17,996 nucleotides of DNA from Lentisphaerota bacterium (GTDB lineage Bacteria; Verrucomicrobiota; Kiritimatiellia; RFP12; UBA3636): assembly GCA_022837245.1 (NCBI GenBank), contig JALHHX010000030.1:1-17996 (forward strand), read 5' to 3'. The translations under genes were made by a program, and so were the position numbers. The notes under the pieces are model-generated. The model was not told the DNA's origin. It saw only the letters and a list, made by a program, of their open reading frames with translations, and ran no database searches. The number at the start of each line of letters is the position of its first letter. Position 1 is the first letter of the stretch. Shown here piece by piece: positions 1 through 7,167 of the stretch.

Positions 1-481
1 TTTTTTGTTTTGTTATTCCGTCAGTCAGCCTTATTGACTGAATCAACGGTGTTTAGGAGAGGGATTTCTGCGCGAAAAAATTGATTTGGAATCCCTGTTC
101 TTCACGCTAAGCGGAGGTGGGCTTTAGCGAGTTGTTGGCCTGTTTTCCGTGGGGCTCCCGATTTTAGATGCCTCTCTGCTGGCAGTGGTGTGTGGAGCAC
201 GGCGGCAAGCTGTGTCCCGTGCGAGCCGCAGCCCAGGGCGGCTGCCCGTGGTGATTGGAAGCGTCTTTGGGGATTGGCTTTTCATCTTCTCGGGTCCACT
301 GGTTGTTTGGCGCTAATTATGAGTTGGAGCAGGGACCTTGTCAAGAAACCCGTTTTGCGAAAAACGGTTGCCTTTCCGCATGGCATCTGATACCTTTTGT
401 GTTTGTCTTTTGCACAAAAAATATACCAATGATCCAGGTGTGCCAATTGCTCTGCCGGATTTTATTGAGGGATTCGGATTC
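1..481. other. Gene-free leader upstream of the glycosidase gene
   Basis: I see no convincing gene here; the short open frames lack a family signature and a plausible ribosome site. Two small inverted repeats are visible. TCAGTCA at 21-27 pairs with TGACTGA at 35-41 around a 7-nt loop, and CCGTTTT at 350-356 pairs with AAAACGG at 361-367 around a GCGA (GNRA-type) loop. Neither is followed by a T-run on the strand that would make it a terminator. An AT-rich stretch at 412-426 could hold a -10 element for the downstream gene, but no good -35 box accompanies it. A possible long 5' leader is all that can be said. Confidence 0.5.
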
Positions 482-3400
482 ATGAAAAAAACACCAACCT
501 TTTTCACATTGTTGTTTCTTGCCACTGCCTTGACATACGCATGTTTCGCGGCACCGCAAATAAAGGAGCTTGACGCGGCGACGCTTGCGCTCGCGGACGG
601 CAATCCTGTGCGCTTTTCCATAATGGCCAAAGGATACGAAGCGGCTGTGCACCGCGACGGCAGGGTCTCTGTTTCCGTTGATGGCGAAAAACTTTTCGAC
701 GGGTGTTGGCTCATGCAAAACGGCAGGCTTCTGGAGCTGGGCAAGGTGTCGAGAGACGGCGATTCCGCTGTCTTCGAAGTGAGGGAGGGAAAAGCCGAGA
801 CCGGCGACATCGACGATCTCCTGGGCAAAGGCGGCGGCCTTGGCGGCATGGATGTCGACCTGGGGGGTGGCTTGCCGTCTGTGGAACTCGAAAAACCGGA
901 TCTAGCTGGGCTGCGTTTTGAATTCAAAGACGATTCTGTCTCCATCACGTTCGTGGATTCCGAGAAGGCTATGAAAGATCCCAAAAAGGCGCCGTCATAC
1001 ACCTTGGGCCTTGGACTCGGCTCCGACGCCGTGGGCGTTGTCAATCTCAGGCGCGGAGTCGAAGAAGCGCTGCCCGCCTACCGCACTACTTCCAGCCACG
1101 AGTTTTCCTTTGGTGGGCGTTTGGGCAATTTCTGGCCCGACCTCCGCATCATGGGGGCGAAAGGGACGGCGTTTGAAATCCGTGGAATCGACGGCGTTGC
1201 GCCTGCGGGAGCGAGTCAGCTCAAGGCCGTGCCCGATGGGGATCGCAAAGCGCTTCGGAGCGGCGCCATGATGTGGAATAACGCGAAAGCGGGCGACAAA
1301 GTCGCCATGTCGTTCCCTGCGGAAACTGCGAAGAAGTCGGGCAAGGAGCTCGCAAGGGTTCCTCCAATCAATTATGCCGCTGCCGGCAAGAACGGGCTGT
1401 TCGCGCATGATGAACCTGTGCGGTTCAAGCTCGAGTTCGATGACAGTTACGACGCCGCTGGAAAGTACCTGATCGAGTGGAAGACGGTGGACCATGTCCA
1501 GAAGCCGCTTGGGGAGGGCAAGGCAGAATTCGAAATTGCTCCGGGAACTAACGAGACGACCGTGGACATTGTCGCGGTGGATGGTCCAATGGGCTACGGA
1601 TACACTGAGGCGTGGGTTTCGCGGGCAGACAGGCCGAGCGTCAAGCGATACCTGACTTTCGAATACGGGCGGATGCGCTTCGAACACGATTTCCGCAACG
1701 AAAAGGATTCCTACTCAACGGAATTTTATTGGATGAACCAGCTGGGCTTCCGGGGCGTCAGGCACAACGATTCCGTCGAATCCATTTGGACGCGTCACAA
1801 GGACGCCGACAACCCCGAGAACATCAACTGGGAGTCGTATCGCGCGGAACTGGCGCAAAACACAGATTTCGCCAAGCGCGGCACACTGCGCACCATAGTG
1901 GTCCTTATGGAAGGAAGTGGCGGCGACAAGGTCGACGATTTCTTCAAAAAAAAGCATGGGGCTGATGGCGGCTCCTGGAAGGACGCGCGCGCAGAAGCCA
2001 AAGCCCGATGGTTGAAGGAATGGGCCCGGGTAGCCGGCTCGCTCGGCGTGCACGTGTGGGAGCCCACCAATGAGCCAGACCTGGGAATGTCGCAGCAAGC
2101 CTATCTCGACAAACTCCTCAAACCCATCTACGGGAACATCAAAGCGGGCGACCCCGAGGCCAACTTCCTAGGCGGCAGCAGCTGCGGCCTCGAGAAGCAC
2201 TCGTGGGTGAGAAAGCTGTACGAAATCGACGGCGATGAATATTTCGACGGCCTTTCGTTCCATCCCTACACGGGCGCCGGTTTCCAGCGCGTATACCGCA
2301 TGCACATAGGCAAATGGTTCGACCTGTTCAAGGATTTCAACGACGATCCGTCGCAGGGCATCTACATGACCGAAGCGGCGAACCACCGCGGCTGGGGCTA
2401 TAACGACTACGTGTACGACTCGCATAAAGCGCGCCGCGAAAGCCACGCCCACACGGGTTTACACATGCTCCTCAACGCGGAAGCCATGGGAATCCCCCGC
2501 GACCACAACTACATATTCTACGCAAGCGAGCACGGATACAATGACTTCTTCCTCCTGCGCCGCGCCAGCCCCACGCCTTCAGCCATCGCATTCCAGGTCA
2601 TGAACGAATGCTTGCGCGACGCCCGGTTCGTCCGCGAATTCCCGCTGCCCGGCCCGGACCACTACTTCCAGCTGTACCGCGACGAAGAACGCACCGCTGC
2701 CGCCCTATTCACGGGTGGCGATGTTCTGGCAATCGACGTGCTCACCGACGCGCCCTCAGTGGAACTCACCGACTGCATGGGCAACCGCTCCACGCTGGTC
2801 GCCAAAAACGGTCGCGTGGGCGTTGAGTTCGACAACTTCCCGATCTACCTCAAGGTGGCGCCCGGCCAGAGCCTCGCGCCGGCATATGATGGCGACATCA
2901 TGAAGACGGCACCCAACCTGGCCCTCGCCGCGCTCGGAGCCTCGGTGGAAGTCTCGACGCCGCAGGGCGACCCCAAGGCAACGCCGCCGGAGGTGATGAT
3001 CGACGGCGATTGGACTGCTTACGCCAACGGCCGCTGGGTCGAAGACGAGTCGGGCACCAACTCTTATCCTGACACGATCGAAGTAAAGCTGCCCGAGCCG
3101 GCCTCGATAGGTTCCGTAATGCTCCACCACGAATACGGCGGATGGCAGCGCACGCTGCGCGACTTCGATATCGAAGTGTTCGCCGGCGGCAAGTGGCAGG
3201 TCGTCGATTCAACACGCGGCAACTACTACGCGGAGGCTACGCGCCACGTGTTCGCCCCCGTCACCACCGACAGGGTGCGCGTCGTCGTGCATGCCGTGAA
3301 CCAGTGCTTGTTCGGCGAAGTGCGTTGGATCAAGCCTCTCTCGTCGTTGCGCAACATAGCGGTGTACTCTGCGCCATCTGCGGATGCGAAGGTCTTCTTC

Positions 3401-3700
3401 GGCGAAGTGCGCCTCGACAAGCCGGATGTCGTACAAGGCGGAAGCTTCAAGTTGCCGTACCGCCTAGTCAATCCCGGCGCCACGCCATTCAAAGGCGAGC
3501 TGCGCTTTGTGGCCGCGGCGGGCTTGTCCGCCAAGACATTGCCTGTTGAAATCCCAGCGGGCGGCGAAACCACCGTCGATGTGGAAATAGCGGCGGATAC
3601 CCAGGCTGAGAAGGGCGTGAAGACAATCGTGGCAGGTGTGTACTCCGACGGAAATCTCGTCTCCACCGATTACTCGCCGCGCTGGGCCTCGGTGAAGTAG
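482..3700 (+). CDS. Secreted clan GH-A glycoside hydrolase-like protein with discoidin/CBM32-like and Ig-like C-terminal domains
   Basis: The product is about 1072 aa and probably acts on a polysaccharide or glycoconjugate outside the cytoplasm; the substrate is unknown. The start at 482 is chosen because it opens a signal peptide (MKK, then a hydrophobic stretch to about residue 24) and follows GAGGGA at 467-472 with 9-nt spacing. An in-frame start at 338 would bury that signal. Residues about 480-720 look like a clan GH-A barrel: the motif WEPTNEPD gives a candidate acid/base Glu531, FHPY follows, and YMTEAA gives a candidate nucleophile Glu631. Residues about 809-960 resemble an F5/8 type C (discoidin, CBM32-like) domain, and the last 100 residues resemble a NEW3/CARDB-like Ig fold. 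The N-terminal 400 residues are not recognised and contain a Gly-rich loop near 113-131. The exact GH family is uncertain (GH39-like or an unclassified relative). The gene stands alone and ends in TAG. Confidence 0.82.
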   Translation: MKKTPTFFTLLFLATALTYACFAAPQIKELDAATLALADGNPVRFSIMAKGYEAAVHRDGRVSVSVDGEKLFDGCWLMQNGRLLELGKVSRDGDSAVFEVREGKAETGDIDDLLGKGGGLGGMDVDLGGGLPSVELEKPDLAGLRFEFKDDSVSITFVDSEKAMKDPKKAPSYTLGLGLGSDAVGVVNLRRGVEEALPAYRTTSSHEFSFGGRLGNFWPDLRIMGAKGTAFEIRGIDGVAPAGASQLKAVPDGDRKALRSGAMMWNNAKAGDKVAMSFPAETAKKSGKELARVPPINYAAAGKNGLFAHDEPVRFKLEFDDSYDAAGKYLIEWKTVDHVQKPLGEGKAEFEIAPGTNETTVDIVAVDGPMGYGYTEAWVSRADRPSVKRYLTFEYGRMRFEHDFRNEKDSYSTEFYWMNQLGFRGVRHNDSVESIWTRHKDADNPENINWESYRAELAQNTDFAKRGTLRTIVVLMEGSGGDKVDDFFKKKHGADGGSWKDARAEAKARWLKEWARVAGSLGVHVWEPTNEPDLGMSQQAYLDKLLKPIYGNIKAGDPEANFLGGSSCGLEKHSWVRKLYEIDGDEYFDGLSFHPYTGAGFQRVYRMHIGKWFDLFKDFNDDPSQGIYMTEAANHRGWGYNDYVYDSHKARRESHAHTGLHMLLNAEAMGIPRDHNYIFYASEHGYNDFFLLRRASPTPSAIAFQVMNECLRDARFVREFPLPGPDHYFQLYRDEERTAAALFTGGDVLAIDVLTDAPSVELTDCMGNRSTLVAKNGRVGVEFDNFPIYLKVAPGQSLAPAYDGDIMKTAPNLALAALGASVEVSTPQGDPKATPPEVMIDGDWTAYANGRWVEDESGTNSYPDTIEVKLPEPASIGSVMLHHEYGGWQRTLRDFDIEVFAGGKWQVVDSTRGNYYAEATRHVFAPVTTDRVRVVVHAVNQCLFGEVRWIKPLSSLRNIAVYSAPSADAKVFFGEVRLDKPDVVQGGSFKLPYRLVNPGATPFKGELRFVAAAGLSAKTLPVEIPAGGETTVDVEIAADTQAEKGVKTIVAGVYSDGNLVSTDYSPRWASVK

Positions 3701-3810
3701 CCCGCAGAAAGAGAGCTGAAGTGCGGTGGCAAGCGCAGCGCGACACCGCTTTCCCAATGCTCGGATCCTCCGCCAATCAACCGCAGCCACACACTGCTAC
3801 CAGAGAGGCG

Positions 3811-3865
3811 GATTTGCTTTTGCCAAGTAGGATGAATCCGCAGATGCACGCAGATTTGCTTTTGC
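3811..3865. repeat. Dispersed intergenic repeat (copy 1)
   Basis: The 13-mer GATTTGCTTTTGC occurs twice, at 3811-3823 and 3853-3865. The second occurrence is part of a longer element (3839-3865) that reappears, reverse-complemented and identical over 27 bases, at 17927-17953. Its core reads like 'cgcagatgcacgcagattt', a style of dispersed repeat I associate with environmental PVC-group genomes (from memory, not checked). A following piece near 3874-3903 has the repetitive 'acgcgaag' look of related elements. Confidence 0.75.
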
Positions 3866-3905
3866 TACGCTGTTGATTCACGCGAAGGCGCGACGACGCG
3901 AAGCT

Positions 3906-3947
3906 CTTAATCTTAATCTTAATCTTAATCCTAATCCGAATCCTAAT
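3906..3947. repeat. Hexanucleotide tandem array (CTTAAT)7
   Basis: Seven consecutive 6-bp units are present. Four are perfect CTTAAT (3906-3929), then CCTAAT, CCGAAT and CCTAAT. It lies outside any supported gene. Such arrays can vary in length by slippage; the three diverged units at the right end suggest an older, decaying edge. Confidence 0.9.
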
Positions 3948-3953
3948 TTTAAC

Positions 3954-4011
3954 CGGTGGCAGGTGCTTTGCTGCTGCGAAAGCGGCGGCAGAGGCCTGCC
4001 GCCCTCCACCG
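3954..4011. repeat. 58-bp nested inverted repeat, REP/MITE-like
   Basis: The outer arms CGGTGG (3954-3959) and CCACCG (4006-4011) enclose a perfect inner hairpin, GGCGGCAG (3984-3991) and CTGCCGCC (3996-4003), with a 4-nt loop. There is no T-run on either side, so it is not a simple terminator. The form suits a REP-like or miniature mobile element, but no target-site duplication is evident. Confidence 0.6.
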
Positions 4012-4170
4012 ATGCTGCGTGACCCTTGCCGGGAGTCGGCAGAGTGTTCGGAATTTGGAGTGCTTCGCACGTCAAAATGGATTGTTTCACTTCTTAAAAG
4101 ACCTGCCGGCCTCCAATACAAAGCGGCAACTGGCGCTGGTGGCCGACTACCGGAAGCAACCACTTTATTC

Positions 4171-4200
4171 TTGATTTGCACCTGCGGCAATGTGTAAACT
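4171..4200 (+). promoter_or_regulatory. Candidate promoter of the restriction-modification island
   Basis: TTGATT at 4171-4176 and TAAACT at 4195-4200 are separated by 18 bp, an acceptable but imperfect sigma-70 pair. Transcription would begin within a few bases of the ATG at 4209, leaving little or no leader; the AGAGG at 4202-4206 is too close to that ATG to be a good ribosome site. This is a weak prediction. Confidence 0.25.
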
Positions 4201-4208
4201 AAGAGGCA

Positions 4209-4313
4209 ATGAGAAAGAACGAAAAGTACCGGCTCCGCTTCATTTCAGACGCGGACTTGTATGACCATACAAAGGAGACGGTCAAAAGATTCCGCACGGG
4301 AATGACTCTTTAG
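4209..4313 (+). pseudogene. Detached N-terminal fragment of the Eco47II-type endonuclease, ending in an in-frame amber codon
   Basis: Translation from the ATG at 4209 gives 34 residues starting MRKNEKYRLRFISDADLYDH, then TAG at 4311-4313. This matches the remembered beginning of Eco47II-family restriction enzymes (a FISDxDLxxHxKET-like start). It is in the same frame as the endonuclease ORF that resumes immediately after: QFKGN, then IVDPIK. A single change from AAG, CAG or GAG would explain the TAG. TAG is a normal stop for several intact genes in this window, so codon reassignment is unlikely. I read this as a nonsense mutation that cuts the first ~41 residues from the rest of the enzyme. 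A sequencing or assembly error remains possible. Confidence 0.72.
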
Positions 4314-4331
4314 CAATTCAAGGGCAACATA

Positions 4332-4979
4332 GTGGATCCGATCAAGATGACATTTGACACGCACGTCTACGGGAAAAGCGTTGAAGATGTGATCGATTCC
4401 GAGGTCATGCGCCAGCTGAACAAAAGCAATGAAAATCTTATTGGCAATTTTCACCAAAACATGTTCAAGTTCGTTGGTGGCGGATGGGAAGTCCCACAAA
4501 CAGGCTTGGACGGGTTCGACGTGGAAAACCACGAACGCCACATCTTTGCCGAGATAAAAAACAAGCACAACACGATGAATTCAAGCGCTGCGAAATCTGT
4601 GCATTCGCATATGCGCGGACTGATCCAGGGCGACACGCGGGCTTGCTGTTATTTGGTTGAGATCGTTGCCAAAACCAGTCAAGATATACCTTGGAAACTT
4701 GCATCCTCGCCTTTGCGGGAGGACAGGCAAGAACGCCTGCGCCGGATTTCGATTGACAGGTTCTATGAAATCGTCACGGGTGATCCAACCGCTTTCCGTG
4801 ATTTGTGTTCAGTGCTTGGACGTGTAATCGACGACATTCTCGAAGAAGACCCGAACGTCGTCGGGGAAAACAGCGTTTTGAAAGAACTGAAACTGGAAGA
4901 CGGGGACGTATTGCGGACTATTTTCAAAATGTCCTTCGGTTCTTATAGGGGATTTGATGATTTCAGCTTTTCAAAATGA
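4332..4979 (+). CDS. Eco47II-family type II restriction endonuclease (main body, N-terminally truncated)
   Basis: The 215-aa product resembles the Eco47II family of type II endonucleases, whose founder cuts GGNCC. Diagnostic stretches include VDPIKMTFD, VYGKSVEDVIDSEV, NFHQNMFKFVGG, the candidate PD-(D/E)XK core AEIKNKHNTMNSS, CCYLVEIVAK and RRISIDRFYEIVTGD. The natural coding region appears to begin at 4209, but an amber codon at 4311-4313 interrupts it. The start used here is GTG 4332, which has AAGGG at 4319-4323 spaced 8 nt upstream, so re-initiation could make a protein lacking about 41 N-terminal residues but keeping the catalytic core. Whether that protein folds is unknown. Its 3' end overlaps the methyltransferase start by 23 bp. 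Base composition is more AT-rich than the flanking genes, consistent with transfer. Family assignment is firm; activity is doubtful. Confidence 0.82.
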   Translation: MDPIKMTFDTHVYGKSVEDVIDSEVMRQLNKSNENLIGNFHQNMFKFVGGGWEVPQTGLDGFDVENHERHIFAEIKNKHNTMNSSAAKSVHSHMRGLIQGDTRACCYLVEIVAKTSQDIPWKLASSPLREDRQERLRRISIDRFYEIVTGDPTAFRDLCSVLGRVIDDILEEDPNVVGENSVLKELKLEDGDVLRTIFKMSFGSYRGFDDFSFSK

Positions 4980-6717
4980 CGGCTTCCTCACGCACGGTCT
5001 AGTTGCCGACATTCTCTCTGTTTCCAAGGAAACCGTTAGGAAATGGGTGAAAAGTGGGAAAATAGCCTCTCCTGTGAAGAGTTTAAATGGCGTCGAATAC
5101 TATAGATTGGCGGACTTGATAAAGTTCCCGGAAGCCCGGGCTATTACGGAATCCACGTGGGAGGAAGAGCTGAGGATTCGACCAGGGCGCAAGTATAAGT
5201 CAATAGAGCTCTTTGCCGGGGCTGGAGGGCTTGCTTTGGGATTGGAGCAGGCGGGTTTCGAGGCGATTGCGTTGAATGAGTTTGACCATGACGCCTGCAC
5301 AACCCTTAGGCGTAACCGGCCAGGTTGGAACGTGATGGAAGGCGATGTTTCCAAGATTGATTTTTCCTGCTTTGAGGATGTTGATTTCGTCTCAGGAGGG
5401 TTTCCTTGCCAGGCTTTTTCATACGCCGGCAAAAAGGCAGGATTTGAGGATGCGCGGGGCACGCTTTTCTTCGAATTTGCGCGCGTCGTACGCGAAGTGC
5501 AACCGCTGGTTTTTCTCGGGGAAAACGTAAGAGGGCTTTTAACACACGACAAAGGGAAGACCATTGACGTCATTAAATCGGTGATAGAAGATATTGGCTA
5601 CACCCTGGTGCCGCCGCATGTGCTCAATGCCATATTTTACCGGGTGCCACAGAAGCGGGAAAGACTCGCCCTGGTTGGAATAAGGAACGATCTCGCCCAT
5701 TATTTAACAGAGTTTAAATGGCCGTCTGTCGCCCCGAGAGTTTACACGGTTCGGGACGCCCTGAAAAAAGGGGGGCTATTCGACTGCGACGTGCCCGAAT
5801 CGGATGGAGTGTCTTACCCTAAGAGAAAAGCGGAGATAATAGCCCACATCCCCGAGGGCGGCTATTGGAAGGATTTGCCCGACGCGTTGCAAAGAGAATT
5901 ACTGAAGGGCAGCTATTACCTTGGAGGCGGGAAAACAGGCATCGGGCGTCGTCTCTCCTGGGACGAGCCGAGCTTGACCTTGACTTGCGCGCCGGCGCAG
6001 AACCAGACTGGCCGCTGCCACCCTGTTGAGACGCGGCCGCTGACGGTGCGTGAATATGCCCGGATACAGACGTTCCCGGACGACTGGGAGTTTTCCGGCG
6101 GAACGATGAGCCAATACAAGCAGATTGGCAATGCCGTCCCCGTGAATCTCGCGGCGGCGATTGGACGCAGCTTGATTTCTTTCCTGAACAAAATCGACGC
6201 CTCCGCGAAACGTAAGCCGAAGCCACTTGAAAAGCCGAAGACAAGAGCTGACTTTATAGATATGCGCGCCAAGACGCCGGAGAGACTCCCCGCAGCGACT
6301 CAGATGACTCTGTTTGAACCGGAGGGGCTTTATTCCGTCGATGCGGAAGTGGCCACGCTTCTCGGGACATACCGTCGGTCTTGTTGCCAGTGGATAAAGG
6401 GGAACCGCCTTTACAATTACCCGGTGGAGGATATTGACTTAAATACAATCCCGGAATTGCTGACGGTGCGGCGCCTCGTGCTTAAACGCAAAAACGACCC
6501 GGTGCTGTATTTTAACGTCAACGGCTATGAAATTGTGGGTAAACCCGAGCTCGAGTCGCTTGGATACAAGACTGGCAGCCGGCACCCTTCACGCCAGAAG
6601 TATATCCTCTACAAGCTGGCCGATTCCCCAGACGAATTTCCGCTGAACCTTTCCACAGCCCGCCTGCTTGTGGGAAAGGGCGCCGCGGGCGGCACTGGGG
6701 CAGTGCGACCCGATTAG
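4957..6717 (+). CDS. C5-cytosine DNA methyltransferase with N- and C-terminal HTH-like segments
   Basis: The protein (586 aa) transfers a methyl group from SAM to C5 of cytosine and would protect the Eco47II-type site (GGNCC by inference). Catalytic motifs are intact: motif I ELFAGAGGLALG (84-95), PCQ with Cys151, ENV at 189-191, QKRER at 232-236, motif IX RPLTVREYARIQTFPD (360-375) and motif X QIGNAVPVN (389-397). ATG 4957 is preferred over TTG 4954; AGGGGA at 4947-4952 lies just upstream. Residues 10-55 form a MerR/excisionase-like HTH (LVADILSVSKETVRKWVKSGKI), so the enzyme may repress its own operon as M.EcoRII- or M.SsoII-type enzymes do. An extra ~170-aa C-terminus contains a second similar segment (464-490, EVATLLG...QWIKGNRL...PV). 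At 586 aa it is much longer than most family members. The last dozen residues look unconserved. Confidence 0.93.
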   Translation: MISAFQNDGFLTHGLVADILSVSKETVRKWVKSGKIASPVKSLNGVEYYRLADLIKFPEARAITESTWEEELRIRPGRKYKSIELFAGAGGLALGLEQAGFEAIALNEFDHDACTTLRRNRPGWNVMEGDVSKIDFSCFEDVDFVSGGFPCQAFSYAGKKAGFEDARGTLFFEFARVVREVQPLVFLGENVRGLLTHDKGKTIDVIKSVIEDIGYTLVPPHVLNAIFYRVPQKRERLALVGIRNDLAHYLTEFKWPSVAPRVYTVRDALKKGGLFDCDVPESDGVSYPKRKAEIIAHIPEGGYWKDLPDALQRELLKGSYYLGGGKTGIGRRLSWDEPSLTLTCAPAQNQTGRCHPVETRPLTVREYARIQTFPDDWEFSGGTMSQYKQIGNAVPVNLAAAIGRSLISFLNKIDASAKRKPKPLEKPKTRADFIDMRAKTPERLPAATQMTLFEPEGLYSVDAEVATLLGTYRRSCCQWIKGNRLYNYPVEDIDLNTIPELLTVRRLVLKRKNDPVLYFNVNGYEIVGKPELESLGYKTGSRHPSRQKYILYKLADSPDEFPLNLSTARLLVGKGAAGGTGAVRPD

Positions 6718-6745
6718 GGAATATGTTGAGGCGGCGATCTGCCAT

Positions 6746-7087
6746 ATGGACACTATTTCGAAAGAGGAGAGGAGCCGCGTTATGAGCCGTATAAGGTCGA
6801 AGGACACGAAGCCGGAGCTCGTCGTGCGGTCGTGGCTGCATCGGCGCGGTTTCCGGTTGCATTCGAAGTCCATTCCGGGCCATCCCGACGTGGTGCTGAA
6901 GAAGCACAGGGCGATTGTGGAGGCGCGCTGTTGCTTCTGGCATTATCATGAAGGATGCGCGGAGGCGCGCGTCCCGAAGTCGAATGTGCGTTTCTGGAAG
7001 GAGAAATTGAAGCGCAATGTGGCCCGCGACGCGAAGAACGAGGATTTATGGCGCGATGCCGGCTGGAACGTGCTAGAGCAGCTCTGA
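6746..7087 (+). CDS. vsr: Vsr-type very-short-patch mismatch endonuclease, probably damaged
   Basis: The 113-aa product belongs to the Vsr family, which nicks next to T:G mismatches formed when 5-methylcytosine deaminates; it commonly accompanies C5-methyltransferases, as here (28 bp downstream). ATG 6746 is chosen because MDTISKEERSRVMSRIRSKDT is the family's usual opening; there is no strong ribosome site, so coupling to the methyltransferase is likely. PGHPDVV retains the catalytic aspartate (Asp51 of E. coli Vsr) and CFWHYHEGC keeps the Cys/His cluster. Two features are odd. The usual HGCFWH reads RCCFWH, so the residues matching His64 and Gly65 are changed. The protein ends at GWNVLEQL, whereas relatives continue VVWECEL, so the region carrying the fourth zinc ligand (Cys117 of E. 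coli Vsr) is missing. The enzyme may be inactive. Confidence 0.8.
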   Translation: MDTISKEERSRVMSRIRSKDTKPELVVRSWLHRRGFRLHSKSIPGHPDVVLKKHRAIVEARCCFWHYHEGCAEARVPKSNVRFWKEKLKRNVARDAKNEDLWRDAGWNVLEQL

Positions 7088-7095
7088 AACCCGCC

Positions 7096-7125
7096 TTGAC
7101 TTTCATGTGTGTATAAGGCTAAAAT
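7096..7125 (+). promoter_or_regulatory. Sigma-70-like promoter of the 7168-12965 operon
   Basis: TTGACT (7096-7101) and TAAAAT (7120-7125) are separated by 18 bp, each matching five of six consensus bases. Transcription would start near 7132, leaving a leader of about 35 nt before ATG 7168. It begins 8 bp after the Vsr stop codon, so the R-M island ends abruptly against this promoter. Confidence 0.72.
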
Positions 7126-7167
7126 ACGGTGTTTCTTTAAAGAGAACGGATTGTGAACGAGGTAAGA

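Larger units (their letters stand above)
3701..4208. other. Repeat-rich intergenic spacer
   Basis: No gene is supported in this roughly 500-bp stretch. It holds a hairpin-forming piece just after the glycosidase gene (GCGGTG at 3723-3728 with CACCGC at 3744-3749, followed by TTTCCC, a weak terminator candidate), a dispersed repeat (3811-3865), a hexanucleotide array (3906-3947) and a nested inverted repeat (3954-4011). The rest (4012-4170) looks like degraded intergenic repeat. Open frames on either strand are low-complexity and match no family I recognise. The spacer separates the glycosidase gene from the restriction-modification island and may mark an insertion boundary. Confidence 0.6.

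Noticed and set aside
21..41. Inverted repeat as an intrinsic terminator of an upstream gene
   Set aside because: The T-run precedes the stem on the plus strand and no T-run follows it on either strand.
313..1044. Long minus-strand open frame opposite the glycosidase gene
   Set aside because: Ser/Pro-rich composition, no recognised motif, no ribosome site, and antisense to a well-supported gene; a shadow of its codon bias.
3906..3947. CRISPR array
   Set aside because: Units are 6 bp with no spacers, and there are no cas genes in the window.
3777..4190. 137-aa minus-strand open frame in the spacer, with RIRIRIKIKIK
   Set aside because: The periodic sequence is just the translated hexanucleotide array, and the frame runs across unrelated repeats.
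4311..4313. Genome-wide reassignment of TAG to an amino acid
   Set aside because: The glycosidase, methyltransferase, 210-aa protein and flippase-propeller genes all end in TAG at sensible positions, so TAG is an ordinary stop.
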